Of a stretch of DNA of 31,887 nucleotides, positions 1 through 9,104 are shown piece after piece; position 1 is the first letter of the stretch, and each line of letters begins with the position of its first letter. Both the position numbers and the translations under genes were made by a program. Source of the stretch: JACQAI01 sp035507915 (GTDB taxonomy: Bacteria; Pseudomonadota; Alphaproteobacteria; Elsterales; Elsteraceae); NCBI GenBank assembly GCA_035507915.1, contig DATJNS010000307.1:1-31887 (forward strand), written 5' to 3'. The notes beneath the pieces are model-generated. The model did not search any database, was not told the DNA's origin, and saw only the letters and a program-made list of their open reading frames with translations.

Positions 1-276
1 GCGCGCGATCGCCGGCTCCATGACGGAGGCGAACTCCTTGGCCGGGCAGCACTCGACGACGACGTCGCACAGCTCGGCGAGGTCGGCGAGGCCGACCACC
101 GCGGGCTTGTGTTTGAAAGATGCCACCCGCTTGGCGGCTGCGTCGCGATCGCGTGCCGACACCGCCTTGAGGGCGAGCCCCGGAATGCCGGCATCGAGCG
201 CCTTGGCGACCGCAAAGCCGATCGCGCCCAGGCCCCCGATGCCGACGCTCAGCGGCGGTTTCGGGGTCGCGCTCAT
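1..276 (-). CDS. Aspartate dehydrogenase-like NAD(P)-binding protein (N-terminal part only)
   Basis: The gene runs off the left edge; 92 N-terminal residues are visible from an ATG at 276. The start carries a Rossmann dinucleotide motif (GIGGLGAIG, about residues 12-20), then a helix and an alternating beta/alpha pattern ending in a DVVVECCPAKEF stretch. That layout resembles the NAD-binding domain of L-aspartate dehydrogenase (NadX/DUF108 family), which oxidises aspartate to iminoaspartate, a precursor of NAD. The catalytic C-terminal half is outside the window, so the substrate cannot be checked. It points the same way as the ankyrin gene 62 bp upstream and could be co-transcribed with it. 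Another Gfo/Idh-like dehydrogenase remains possible. Confidence 0.7.
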   Translation of the reverse strand, partial: MSATPKPPLSVGIGGLGAIGFAVAKALDAGIPGLALKAVSARDRDAAAKRVASFKHKPAVVGLADLAELCDVVVECCPAKEFASVMEPAIAR

Positions 277-338
277 GGGCTGTTCGGCCGGATCGTCACG
301 GGGCGACCGTAGGGGCATCGCCGAGCGCGCGCAAGCCG

Positions 339-998
339 TCAGCCGGCGAGGCGGGCGGCCAGCGCCGCATGGCCCTCGTCGCGCGCCAGCTCGGCGGCGG
401 GCTTGCCCTTGTCGTTGACCAACGCGGCATTCGCGCCGGCGGCGATCAGCAGGTCGACCGAGGCCGCCATGCCGTTGACCGCCGCCAGCATCAAGGGCGT
501 CCAGCCGCCGCCCTGGCGCGCGTCGAGGTCGACGGTCGCCGGAATCAGGGCGCGTACGACGTCGGGCTTCGCGGCGCGGCCGGCGCAGGCGGCGTGCAGC
601 GGCAGGTTGCGCTCGAAGGCGCGCGACCACAGGTTGGCATCGGCGCCGCGCGCGAGCAGCAGCGTCACCGTCGACGCATGCCCGAAGAAGGCTGCGAGAT
701 GCAGCGCGCTCCAGCCGTCGGGCGACAGCAGGCGCAGCGCATCCGGCGCGCGGATCAAGGCATCGGAGACCGCGGCGTCCGCGCCCAGCGCGGCCGCCTC
801 GTGCAGCGGCAACGGCGCACAGCGTTCGCGCAACGCGGCCAGGTTCTTCTCGAGGCCGCGATACAGGCAGTGAAGCAGCAGCGACGCACCGTCGCCGTCG
901 CGCACGTCGAGCGGCGACGTATCGGTCGGCAGCGCGGCGATCAGCAGCGCGGGCTCGTCGTGCGCCGCGATCGAGAAGATGTCGGACACGGTCGCCAT
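339..998 (-). CDS. Ankyrin-repeat protein
   Basis: 219 residues, start ATG at 998. It contains at least three recognisable ankyrin repeats. One is a WSALHLAAFFGHASTVTLLL-type repeat in the middle, one a diverged LPLHAACAGRAAKPDVVRAL repeat, and near the C-terminus is a canonical WTPLMLAAVNGMAASVDLLI repeat followed by AGANAALVNDKGKPA. There is no signal peptide or membrane helix, so it is probably cytoplasmic. Ankyrin repeats mediate protein-protein contacts; the partner cannot be deduced. The start lies 8 bp downstream of the stop of the oxidoreductase at 1007-1987 on the same strand, so the two probably share a transcript. A much longer open frame continues upstream in the same phase but is antisense-frame noise across two other genes. 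Confidence 0.85.
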   Translation of the reverse strand: MATVSDIFSIAAHDEPALLIAALPTDTSPLDVRDGDGASLLLHCLYRGLEKNLAALRERCAPLPLHEAAALGADAAVSDALIRAPDALRLLSPDGWSALHLAAFFGHASTVTLLLARGADANLWSRAFERNLPLHAACAGRAAKPDVVRALIPATVDLDARQGGGWTPLMLAAVNGMAASVDLLIAAGANAALVNDKGKPAAELARDEGHAALAARLAG

Positions 999-1006
999 GC
1001 GCGCGC

Positions 1007-1987
1007 TCAGTCGCAGGTCACCACGATCTTGCCGGCGTATTTGCGCGACAGCAGCGCGGTGAGCGCATCGCCGATGCGCGCGATCGGGAACGTCGCGCCG
1101 ACCGTCGGCTTCAGCTTGCCGGCCTGCCACCAGCCGACCAGCTCGGTGAGCCACTGGTTGGCGAGCGCGGGATCGCGCTGCGCCTGGGCGCCCCACACCA
1201 CGCCGATCACCGAGATGTTCTTGACCAGGATCAGGTTGGCGGGCACCGCCGGGATGCGGCCCGAGGCGAAGCCGACCACGAGCATGCGGGCCTCCCAGCT
1301 GACCGCGCGCAGCGCCTGGTCGAACGCGTCGCCGCCGACCGGATCGTAGACCACGTCGGCGCCGCGCCCTTGGGTGAGATCGCGCACGCGGTCGCGGATG
1401 CTCTCGCGCGTGTAGTCGATCAGGTGGTCGGCGCCGTGCTCTTGGGCGACCTTGAGCTTGTCGGGTCCGCCGGCGGCGGCGATCACGGTCGCGCCGAGCT
1501 GCTTGCCGATCTCGACCGCGGTCAAGCCGACGCCACCCGCGGCGCCGAGCACCAGCAGCACCTCGCCGGCCTTGAGCTTGCCGCGCTGGGTCAGCGCGAA
1601 GTGCGAGGTGCCGTAGACCACCGGGAACGCCGCCGCGGTGACGAAGTCCATCGCGTCGGGAATCGGCACGACCGTATCGACCGCCGCCACCATCTCGTCG
1701 GCGTAGGAGCCGCCGCTGCGCGCGGTGGCCATGACGCGTTGGCCGGGCTCGAGGCGCGTGACCGCGCTGCCGACCTCGATCACCTCGCCGGCGGCCTCGA
1801 GGCCGGGCACGAACGGGAAGGGCGGCTTTACCTGATACTTGCCGGCGATCATCAGGGTGTCGGCGAAGTTCAGGCCGGACGCCCGCACGCGGATGCGCAC
1901 CTGGTCGGGCGTCAGTGGCGCGCTCGGCATGTCCTCCAGCACGAGGGTCTCGGGGCCGCCCCACTGTCGACACACCACTGCGCGCAT
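1007..1987 (-). CDS. NADPH:quinone oxidoreductase family protein (zinc-independent MDR)
   Basis: 326 residues, the usual length for QOR-type medium-chain dehydrogenases. The N-terminal GroES-like domain has an RASGLNFADTLMIAGKY stretch and a PFPFVPGLEAAGEV stretch. The NADPH-binding Rossmann loop reads GAAGGVG at 148-154, followed by a G-ADHLIDY signature and a GADVVYDPVGGD loop. The structural-zinc cysteine cluster of true alcohol dehydrogenases is absent. The family uses NADPH to reduce quinones or activated double bonds; the physiological substrate is unknown. The ATG at 1987 is supported by an AGGAG ribosome site about 8 bases upstream. The downstream ankyrin gene is nearly contiguous. 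Confidence 0.9.
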   Translation of the reverse strand: MRAVVCRQWGGPETLVLEDMPSAPLTPDQVRIRVRASGLNFADTLMIAGKYQVKPPFPFVPGLEAAGEVIEVGSAVTRLEPGQRVMATARSGGSYADEMVAAVDTVVPIPDAMDFVTAAAFPVVYGTSHFALTQRGKLKAGEVLLVLGAAGGVGLTAVEIGKQLGATVIAAAGGPDKLKVAQEHGADHLIDYTRESIRDRVRDLTQGRGADVVYDPVGGDAFDQALRAVSWEARMLVVGFASGRIPAVPANLILVKNISVIGVVWGAQAQRDPALANQWLTELVGWWQAGKLKPTVGATFPIARIGDALTALLSRKYAGKIVVTCD

Positions 1988-2020
1988 CGTGTTCGCTCCT
2001 CGTTCGGACGTGGAAGAGAA

Positions 2021-2551
2021 TTAGGCCGGTCGCCCGGCGGTCTCGAGCTGACGCAGCATGGACTCGAGGTCGGCCTCCTCGGCGCGCGTCAGGTTCTGGG
2101 TCTTCTTGAACCAGGTCGCGATCGCCTCGACGCGCGCGCGGCGCGCCGGATCGAGCTCGGAGGCGGCGAGCAGCCGGTCGATCACCTCGTGGCCGGTGAT
2201 CCGCTCGACGCGCCGGCGCGCCACCGCCTGCGCGCGCTCGGGCTCGGGCGCTGTCTTGAGGCGCTTCAGCTCGTCCTCGCGCGCCCGCGCGATCGCCTTC
2301 CAGTTGTCGGCGCTGCGCTCGGCCGTGATGCGGCGCTTGAGCTCGAGGAAATACAGCGTCGAGAACTCGAAGGCCTGCAGCCAGCTCTTGCCGGTCGGCA
2401 GGCTCACAAGATCGTCCCACGAGCGGTCGGCCTCGCGCAGCATGGCGTCGATCCGGCGCGCCGCCGCCAGCACCTCGCCCTCCTGGTCGCTGCCGAGCAG
2501 CGCCAGGAGCTTCAGGAGCTTGTCTCGATCGAGTGGGGCGGCCACGCGCAT
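2021..2551 (-). CDS. Uncharacterised helical protein with an upstream LexA-like box
   Basis: 176 residues; I do not recognise a characterised family. The N-terminus (KLLKLLALLGSDQEGEVLAA, then a helix and a SWDDLVSL turn) resembles a short conserved helical module found in small alphaproteobacterial proteins. The middle and C-terminus are charged and helical (ELKRRITAERSADNWKAIAR; RARVEAIATWFKKTQNLTRA), with no membrane segment. The ATG at 2551 has no Shine-Dalgarno sequence. Instead a GAAC-N7-GAAC LexA-type site ends 5 bases upstream, so the message may be leaderless and SOS-controlled. If so, this is a candidate DNA-damage gene, but nothing in the protein itself shows that. It is read in the same direction as the oxidoreductase 33 bp downstream. 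Confidence 0.75.
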   Translation of the reverse strand: MRVAAPLDRDKLLKLLALLGSDQEGEVLAAARRIDAMLREADRSWDDLVSLPTGKSWLQAFEFSTLYFLELKRRITAERSADNWKAIARAREDELKRLKTAPEPERAQAVARRRVERITGHEVIDRLLAASELDPARRARVEAIATWFKKTQNLTRAEEADLESMLRQLETAGRPA

Positions 2552-2555
2552 GCCC

Positions 2556-2570
2556 GAACAAAAACGGAAC
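2556..2570. promoter_or_regulatory. Putative LexA (SOS) box
   Basis: The plus strand reads GAACAAAAACGGAAC, which is GAAC-N7-GAAC (GTTC-N7-GTTC on the minus strand). This is the direct-repeat operator known for alphaproteobacterial LexA. It lies 5 bases upstream of the minus-strand ATG at 2551 and 83 bases upstream of the plus-strand DUF983 start. On the minus strand a TTGACA hexamer sits at 2611-2606, but no good -10 at normal spacing was found. Confidence 0.6.
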
Positions 2571-2584
2571 TAAGGTATGGTATG

Positions 2585-2602
2585 GATCGGGGTTTCCCGA
2601 TC
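2585..2602. repeat. Short dyad GATCGGG-GTTT-CCCGATC
   Basis: A 7-bp perfect inverted repeat with a 4-base centre lies in the divergent promoter region, between the LexA-like box and the minus-strand TTGACA hexamer. It could be an operator or a hairpin in the 5' leader of the plus-strand gene. Function is not known. Confidence 0.45.
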
Positions 2603-2652
2603 GCTTGTCAACCGCCGCCCGGCACCGTCGGGCCGCGACCGAGGAGGCCGCC

Positions 2653-3021
2653 ATGGCCGAGCCCGCCGACCGTCAACCCGCCGCGTTGTCGCCGTTCGTC
2701 GCCGGGCTCCTGTGCCGTTGCCCGCGCTGCGGCCGCGGCCGGCTCTACCGCGGGCTGCTGGCGGTCGCGCCGCGCTGCGCCGTGTGCGACCTCGACCTCG
2801 CCGCGCACGACAGCGGCGACGGTCCGGCGGCGTTCGCGATCCTGCTGCTGGGCCTGATCGTCGTCGGGCTGGCGCTGATCGTCGAGGTCCGTTTCGCGCC
2901 GCCGCTGTGGGTCCACGCGATCTTATGGCTTCCGCTGATCCTGGTCGGCGCGATCGCGATCCTGCGCCCCCTCAAGGCGACCATGGTCGCGCTGCACTAC
3001 ACGCACAGCCCGCTGGCGTGA
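2653..3021 (+). CDS. DUF983 family zinc-ribbon membrane protein
   Basis: 122 residues. The N-terminus holds a zinc-ribbon-like pair of cysteine knuckles: CRCPRCGRGRLY with C23/C26, then C42/C45 in RCAVC. Two transmembrane helices follow, at about 60-78 and 85-105. This is the DUF983 layout; members often occur near respiratory or cytochrome-oxidase genes but the biochemical role is not established. The start at 2653 is chosen because GAGGAGG lies 5 bases upstream; the frame stays open further upstream but without a ribosome site. It faces the amidase gene tail to tail with a single base between the stop codons. Confidence 0.85.
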   Translation: MAEPADRQPAALSPFVAGLLCRCPRCGRGRLYRGLLAVAPRCAVCDLDLAAHDSGDGPAAFAILLLGLIVVGLALIVEVRFAPPLWVHAILWLPLILVGAIAILRPLKATMVALHYTHSPLA

Positions 3022-3022
3022 C

Positions 3023-4438
3023 TCAGGCGGTGGCCATCGGGCAGAGCGCGAACGGCCGGGCGCGCTCGAAGGCGCGCGCGGCGCGCAGCACAGTCGGCTC
3101 GGCATAGAGCGGGCCGACGATCTGCAGCCCGATCGGCAGACCGTTCTTGGTCAGACCGCACGGCACGGTGGCGGCCGGCTGGCGCGTCAGGTTGAAGGGA
3201 TAGGTGAACGGTGCCCAGTCGAGCCACAGCGCGTCAGGATCGGGGTCGAGCGTGTCGCGGCCGACCGGCAGCGCGGGCACCGGCAAGGTCGGCGTGACGA
3301 GCAGATCGTAGCGCTGATGGAACGCGGCCATCGACTGGCCCAGCATGGTCCGCGCGTGATCGGCCGCGGCGAGCTCGAGCGCGCTGTAGCGGCGCCCATA
3401 CGCGGCCATGCGGACGAGGCCGGGATCGAGCAGCGCGCGCTTCGCGTCGTCGAGATCGTTCACCAGCTTGGCGGCGGGCGCCGACCAGATGACGAGCTCG
3501 GCCGCGTGAGCCGACGGGAACGGCGGCGCCACCGTGTCGACCGTGGCGCCGAGCGTGGCGAATGCGCGCACGGCATCCGCGACCGCCGCGGCGACGTCGG
3601 GCTCGACCTTGATCCAGCCGAGGTCCGGGCTGAAGCCGATCTTCAGGCCGCGCACGCCGTCCTCGAGGCCCGCGCGATAGTCGCGATCGTCGGGCGGCAG
3701 CGCCCAGCTGTCGCGCCAGTCGGCGCCGGCCAGCACGGTCAACATCAAGGCGCCGTCGCTCACCGTGCGGGTCATCGGTCCGACATGCGACACCGTGCCG
3801 AACACGCTCGGCGGATAGGCGGGCACGCGACCGAAGGTCGGCTTGAGGCCGAACAGGCCGGTGAACGACGAGGGGATGCGGATCGAGCCGGCGCCGTCGG
3901 TGCCGATCGCCAGCGCGCCCATGCCGACGGCGGTCGCCGCCGCTGCGCCGGCGCTGCTGCCGCCCGGCGTGTGCTCGAGGCTCCAGGGGTTGCGCGTGAT
4001 GCCGGTGAGCGGGCTGTCGCCGATCGCCTTCCAGCCGAACTCGGGCGTCGTCGTCTTGCCGAGCAGCACGGCGCCGTGCTCGCGCAGACGCGCGACCGCC
4101 GGCGAGTCTTCGGTCCATGCCTGCTTGGGGTCGACCGTCCTGCTGCCGCGCAAGGTCGGCCAGTCCTTGGTCAGCAGCACGTCCTTGACGGTCGCGGGCA
4201 CGCCGTCGACCAGGCCCGCCGGGGCGCCGCGCTGCCAGCGCGCCTCGGCGGCACGCGCCGCAGCCAGCGCGCCGTCGCGATCGACGACGCAGAAGGCGTT
4301 GAGCTGCCCATCCAGCCGTTCGATCCGCGCGAGCGCCGCCTCGGTCGCCTCGACCGGAGAGACGGTCTTGCGCCGGTAGGCGTCGACCAGCTCGGTCGCG
4401 GACCACAGCGCAAGGTCTTGGGCGCGGTCTTCAGGCAT
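3023..4438 (-). CDS. Amidase signature family amidohydrolase
   Basis: 471 residues, a normal length for the family. The Ser-cisSer-Lys catalytic set is visible: K85 in ATVKDVLL, the GGSSAG loop at 159-164, and the nucleophile S185 in GTDGAGSIRIP. There is no signal peptide, so it should be cytoplasmic and hydrolyse carboxamide bonds to acid plus ammonia or amine. The substrate cannot be assigned. It is divergent from the peptide-type ABC importer beginning at 4610, with a 171-bp shared upstream region, so it may process a compound imported by that system; this is inference from neighbourhood only. GatA is unlikely because no gatB or gatC is nearby. Confidence 0.92.
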   Translation of the reverse strand: MPEDRAQDLALWSATELVDAYRRKTVSPVEATEAALARIERLDGQLNAFCVVDRDGALAAARAAEARWQRGAPAGLVDGVPATVKDVLLTKDWPTLRGSRTVDPKQAWTEDSPAVARLREHGAVLLGKTTTPEFGWKAIGDSPLTGITRNPWSLEHTPGGSSAGAAAATAVGMGALAIGTDGAGSIRIPSSFTGLFGLKPTFGRVPAYPPSVFGTVSHVGPMTRTVSDGALMLTVLAGADWRDSWALPPDDRDYRAGLEDGVRGLKIGFSPDLGWIKVEPDVAAAVADAVRAFATLGATVDTVAPPFPSAHAAELVIWSAPAAKLVNDLDDAKRALLDPGLVRMAAYGRRYSALELAAADHARTMLGQSMAAFHQRYDLLVTPTLPVPALPVGRDTLDPDPDALWLDWAPFTYPFNLTRQPAATVPCGLTKNGLPIGLQIVGPLYAEPTVLRAARAFERARPFALCPMATA

Positions 4439-4525
4439 GGCGCGGGCGCTCTCGGCAGGGAATTGGCCGGCCGAGGCTAGCGGTTGATCGGTGCGCGGCC
4501 AAGCCGCAGCGCAACTGGCATGTAT

Positions 4526-4554
4526 TTCGCTTCGGTCGGGATTGGCCGTATGAT
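4526..4554 (+). promoter_or_regulatory. Possible promoter of the peptide ABC operon
   Basis: A TATGAT hexamer at 4549-4554 matches five of six -10 consensus bases. It has a weak TTCGCT hexamer 17 bases upstream and lies 55 bases before the ATG at 4610. The -35 is poor, so activation by a regulator or a false match is possible. Confidence 0.3.
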
Positions 4555-4609
4555 CGCGGCCGGCGGCCGGGCTGCGAGCCGACGCAAACAATCGAACAGG
4601 GGGCTTCCG

Positions 4610-6211
4610 ATGACGAACGTGACGCGCGTGACGGTGCGGACCGCAGGCGCCTTCGCCCTGCTGGCGGCCATCGCGTTGGGCATGCCGGCCGCGCGCGCCG
4701 ACGACGCCCAGAAGACCCTCAAGTTCATCCCGCAGGCCGACCTGCGCAGCATCGACCCGATCTGGACCACCGCCTACATCACGCGCAACCACGGCTACAT
4801 GGTCTACGACACGCTGTTCGCGCTGGATGCCAATTTCGTCCCGCAGCCGCAGATGGTCGACAGCTACACGGTCAGTCCCGACAAGCTGAAATACACCTTC
4901 ACCCTGCGATCCGGGCTGAAATTCCATGATGGCGCGCCGGTGCGATCGATCGATTGCATTGCGTCGTTGAAGCGTTGGGAGAAGCGCGATCCGCAGGGTG
5001 CGAAGCTGGCCGAGTTCACCGCGTCGATGGATGCGGTCGACGACAAGAGCTTCACGATGACGTTGAAGGAGCCGTTCTCGCTCGTGCTCGATTCGCTCGC
5101 CAAGCTGTCGAGCAATGTGCCGTTCATCATGCCCGAGCGCATCGCCAACACCGACGCGTTCCAGCAGATCACCGACGCGACCGGCTCCGGCCCGTTCAAG
5201 TTCGTCAAGGAGGAGTGGGTTCCGGGCAACAAGGCGGTCTACGTCAAGAATCTGGACTACGTGCCGCGCAAGGAGCCGCCGAGCTACGCCGCAGGCGGTA
5301 AGATCGCCAAAGTCGACCGTGTCGAGTGGCTCTACGTGCCCGATGCCTCGACCGCATCCGCCGCGCTTGCCGCCGGCGAGGTCGATTACTACGAGCAGCC
5401 GCCGGTCGATCTCCTGCCGGTGCTCGAAAAGAACAAGGACATCGTGGTCGCCAATATCGACCCCAAGGGTTCGCAGGGCGTGCTGCGTTTCAATTTCCTC
5501 AATCCGCCGTTCAACAACGTGAAGGCACGCGAGGCGCTGCTCTACCTGGTCGACCAGACCGACTATCTGCGCGCCATCGCGGGGGACCCGAAGAACTGGC
5601 AGACCTGCCTGTCGATGTACGCCTGCGGCACGCCGATGGCGACCGACGCCGGCGCCGAAATCCTCAAGGGCAAGCGTGACCTCGCCAAGGCTAAGGCGCT
5701 GCTCAAGGAGGCCGGCTACAACGGCGAAAGGGTCGTCATGCTGACGGCGACTGATCAGCCGATCGTGAACAATCAGGTGCTGATCACCAGCGAGCTGCTG
5801 CGGCAAGCCGGGGTCGATGTCTATGTGGAGGCCAACGACTGGGGCACCATGATCACCCGTCGCGCCTCCAAGGAGCCGCTCGACAAGGGCGGCTGGAACA
5901 TCTTCCACACCTGGACGGTGGCGGCCGATACCGCGACGCCGCTGCTCAACAACGCGATCCGCGCCTCCGGCGCCAACGCCTGGTTCGGCTGGCCCGACGA
6001 TCCGAAGATCGAGGCGCTGCGCGATGCTTGGGTGCGCGCGCCGGACGTCGAGGCCCAGAAGAAGATCGCGGCGGACCTCCAGGTCGAAGCCTACAAGTTC
6101 ATCCCCTACATTCCGACCGGCCAGTTCATTCTGCCGAGCGCCTACCGCAAGAACCTCTCGGGCGTGATCATTGCGCCCGTGACCTTCCTGTGGAACATCG
6201 AGAAGCACTAG
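4610..6211 (+). CDS. Peptide/nickel-type ABC transporter substrate-binding protein (family 5)
   Basis: 533 residues with a Sec signal peptide: positive N-terminus, hydrophobic core and an AARA cleavage site near residue 30. It belongs to the large DppA/OppA-like periplasmic binding proteins (SBP family 5): an early PQADLRSIDPIW segment, a NHGYMVYDTLFALD segment, LKFHDGAPVRSIDC, and a C-terminal region ending in SGVIIAPVTFLWNIEKH. It would capture an oligopeptide or other small ligand in the periplasm and deliver it to the permeases encoded next. The ATG at 4610 is preceded by AGGGGG six bases upstream, which decides this start over one at 4484. It is first in a five-gene operon; a stem-loop follows its stop codon. 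Confidence 0.93.
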   Translation: MTNVTRVTVRTAGAFALLAAIALGMPAARADDAQKTLKFIPQADLRSIDPIWTTAYITRNHGYMVYDTLFALDANFVPQPQMVDSYTVSPDKLKYTFTLRSGLKFHDGAPVRSIDCIASLKRWEKRDPQGAKLAEFTASMDAVDDKSFTMTLKEPFSLVLDSLAKLSSNVPFIMPERIANTDAFQQITDATGSGPFKFVKEEWVPGNKAVYVKNLDYVPRKEPPSYAAGGKIAKVDRVEWLYVPDASTASAALAAGEVDYYEQPPVDLLPVLEKNKDIVVANIDPKGSQGVLRFNFLNPPFNNVKAREALLYLVDQTDYLRAIAGDPKNWQTCLSMYACGTPMATDAGAEILKGKRDLAKAKALLKEAGYNGERVVMLTATDQPIVNNQVLITSELLRQAGVDVYVEANDWGTMITRRASKEPLDKGGWNIFHTWTVAADTATPLLNNAIRASGANAWFGWPDDPKIEALRDAWVRAPDVEAQKKIAADLQVEAYKFIPYIPTGQFILPSAYRKNLSGVIIAPVTFLWNIEKH

Positions 6212-6215
6212 CAGG

Positions 6216-6231
6216 GCCGGCGTAAGCCGGC
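6216..6231 (+). other. Intercistronic stem-loop after the binding-protein gene
   Basis: GCCGGC-GTAA-GCCGGC forms a 6-bp GC stem closed by a GNRA-type tetraloop. It lies 5 bases after the TAG of the binding-protein gene and 10 bases before the permease start. There is no U-run, so it is not a standard terminator. Such hairpins often protect the upstream message from 3' decay, raising binding protein over permease; that role is inferred. Confidence 0.55.
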
Positions 6232-6241
6232 GCAGGCCGCC

Positions 6242-7183
6242 TTGTTCGCGTACATCGTCCGGCGTGTCCTCGCCACCATCCCCGTCATGCTGGTGGTGGC
6301 GATCTTCGTGTTCTCGCTCCTGTATCTGAGCCCGGGGGATCCCGCGATCATCATCGGCGGCGACACCGCGACGCCGGCGGACATCGCGCATATCCGCGCG
6401 AAGCTCGGGCTCGATCGGCCGTTCCTGGTCCAGTTCGGCAGCTGGCTATGGAACGTGGTGCGCGGCGATCTCGGCATCTCGATCTTCACCAACCTGCCGG
6501 TCAGCCGCCTGATCCTGCAGCGCGTCGAGCCGACCGTGGCGCTCACCATCTGCACCATGCTGGTGACCATCACGGTGGCGATCCCGATGGGCGTGGTGGC
6601 GGCCTGGAAGGCCGGCACCTGGATCGACCGGCTCGTCATGGGGTTCGCGGTGCTGGGCTTCTCGTTCCCGGTGTTCGTCACCGGCTATCTCCTGATCTTC
6701 AGCCTGTCGATCTGGGCCGATCTGCTGCCGGTGCAGGGCTATGTCAGCATCTCGAACGGGTTCTTCGCATTCCTGCCCAACATGGTGCTGCCTTCGCTGG
6801 CGTTGGGCATGGTCTACACCGCGCTGATCGCGCGCATGACGCGCGCGAGCATGCTCGAGGTGCTGAGCCAGGATTACATCCGAACCGCGCACTCGAAGGG
6901 ACTGAGCACGCCGGCGGTGCTGCTCGGCCACGCGCTCAAGAACGCCTCGGTGCCGATCGTCACGACGATCGGCATCGGGCTCGCGTTGCTGATCAGCGGC
7001 GTCGTGGTGACCGAGAGCGTGTTCGCGATCCCGGGGCTCGGGCGGCTCACCGTCGACGCCATCTTGAGGCGCGACTATCCGATCATTCAGGGCGTGATCC
7101 TGGTGTTTTCGGCCGCCTATGTGCTCGTCAATCTGGCGATCGACGTCTGCTACACCTTCCTCGATCCGCGGATCCGCTACTGA
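6242..7183 (+). CDS. Peptide/nickel-type ABC transporter permease (DppB-like)
   Basis: 313 residues starting at a TTG (FAYIVRRVLATIPV), the usual N-terminus of DppB/OppB permeases. The first helix is followed by a PGDPA periplasmic segment, then several more helices. The cytoplasmic EAA-type coupling loop reads LSQDYIRTAHSKGLSTPAVL, where the ATPases dock. It forms the inner-membrane channel together with the next gene. The start lies 30 bases after the binding-protein stop and the end overlaps the next start by one base (TGATG), indicating translational coupling. The ribosome site is weak, so the hairpin just upstream may also limit expression. Confidence 0.93.
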   Translation: MFAYIVRRVLATIPVMLVVAIFVFSLLYLSPGDPAIIIGGDTATPADIAHIRAKLGLDRPFLVQFGSWLWNVVRGDLGISIFTNLPVSRLILQRVEPTVALTICTMLVTITVAIPMGVVAAWKAGTWIDRLVMGFAVLGFSFPVFVTGYLLIFSLSIWADLLPVQGYVSISNGFFAFLPNMVLPSLALGMVYTALIARMTRASMLEVLSQDYIRTAHSKGLSTPAVLLGHALKNASVPIVTTIGIGLALLISGVVVTESVFAIPGLGRLTVDAILRRDYPIIQGVILVFSAAYVLVNLAIDVCYTFLDPRIRY

Positions 7184-8060
7184 TGACAGCCGCGCCCTTC
7201 GACGAGGCCGCCGATCTCGCCGCCCTCCAGCGCGTCGCCTGGCGGGACGCCGTGCGCCGGCACCCGACCGTGGTCGTCGGCGGCGCGTTGCTCGTCCTGA
7301 TGGTCGCGATGGCGGTGTTCGCGCCCTATCTCGGCACGGTCGACCCGCAGGCACTGAGCCCGATCCGGCGGCTGCGGCCGCCGAGCGCGCAATACTGGTT
7401 CGGCACCGACATGCTGGGGCGCGACGTCTACAGCCGCGTGGTGTTCGGCGCACGCATCTCGCTGGTCGTGGGATTGGGCGTCGCCTTCTTCAGCACGGCG
7501 TTCGGACTCGCCATCGGCCTGGTGGCCGGTTTCAACAGGTCGGTCGACGCGGTCGTCATGCGGATCATGGACGGCCTGATGGCGATCCCGGCGGTGCTGC
7601 TGGCGATCGCCCTGATGGCGCTGACCAAGGCGAGCGTCGAGAACGTCATCCTCGCCGTCACGGTCTCCGAGGTGCCGCGTGTCAGCCGTCTCGTGCGCGG
7701 GGTCGTGCTCAGCCTGCGCGAGCAGCCGTTCGTCGAGGCGGCGCGCGCGACGGGCACGCGCGGAGCGCGCATCGTGATGCGCCATGTGCTGCCCAACACG
7801 ATCGCGCCCTTGATCGTGCAGGGTACCTACATCTGCGCGTCGGCGATCATCACCGAGGCGATCCTGTCCTTCCTCGGCGCCGGCACGCCGCCCAACATCC
7901 CGAGCTGGGGCAACATCATGGCGGAGGGCCGCTCGCTGTTCCAGGTCGCCGCCTACATCATCCTGTTCCCCGGCCTGTTCCTGTCGATGACGGTGCTTGC
8001 CGTCAATCTGGTCGGCGACGGGTTGCGCGACGCGCTCGATCCGCGGCTCGCGCGTCGGAT

Positions 8061-8064
<4 letters not shown>
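7183..8064 (+). CDS. Peptide/nickel-type ABC transporter permease (DppC-like)
   Basis: 293 residues. A cytoplasmic N-terminus precedes a first helix (VVVGGALLVLMVAMAVFAPYL). The family-typical YWFGTDMLGRDVYSRVVFGARISL segment follows, as in DppC/OppC, then four or five more helices and the EAA loop (RATGTRGARIVMRHVLPNT). It is the second half of the membrane channel. The ATG overlaps the stop of the preceding permease by one base, and its own stop overlaps the GTG of the first ATPase by three bases. Confidence 0.93.

Positions 8065-9100
<1,036 letters not shown>

Positions 9101-9104
<4 letters not shown>

Noticed and set aside
339..2654. A 771-codon open frame on the minus strand that could look like one long fusion protein
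   Set aside because: Only the last 219 codons (ankyrin protein) look like real protein; the rest is arginine-rich out-of-frame reading of the oxidoreductase and the uncharacterised gene, which are convincing in other frames.
3023..6391. A 1122-codon minus-strand frame extending the amidase
   Set aside because: The upstream 650 codons run antisense through the binding-protein gene and have no protein-like composition; the amidase starts at 4438.
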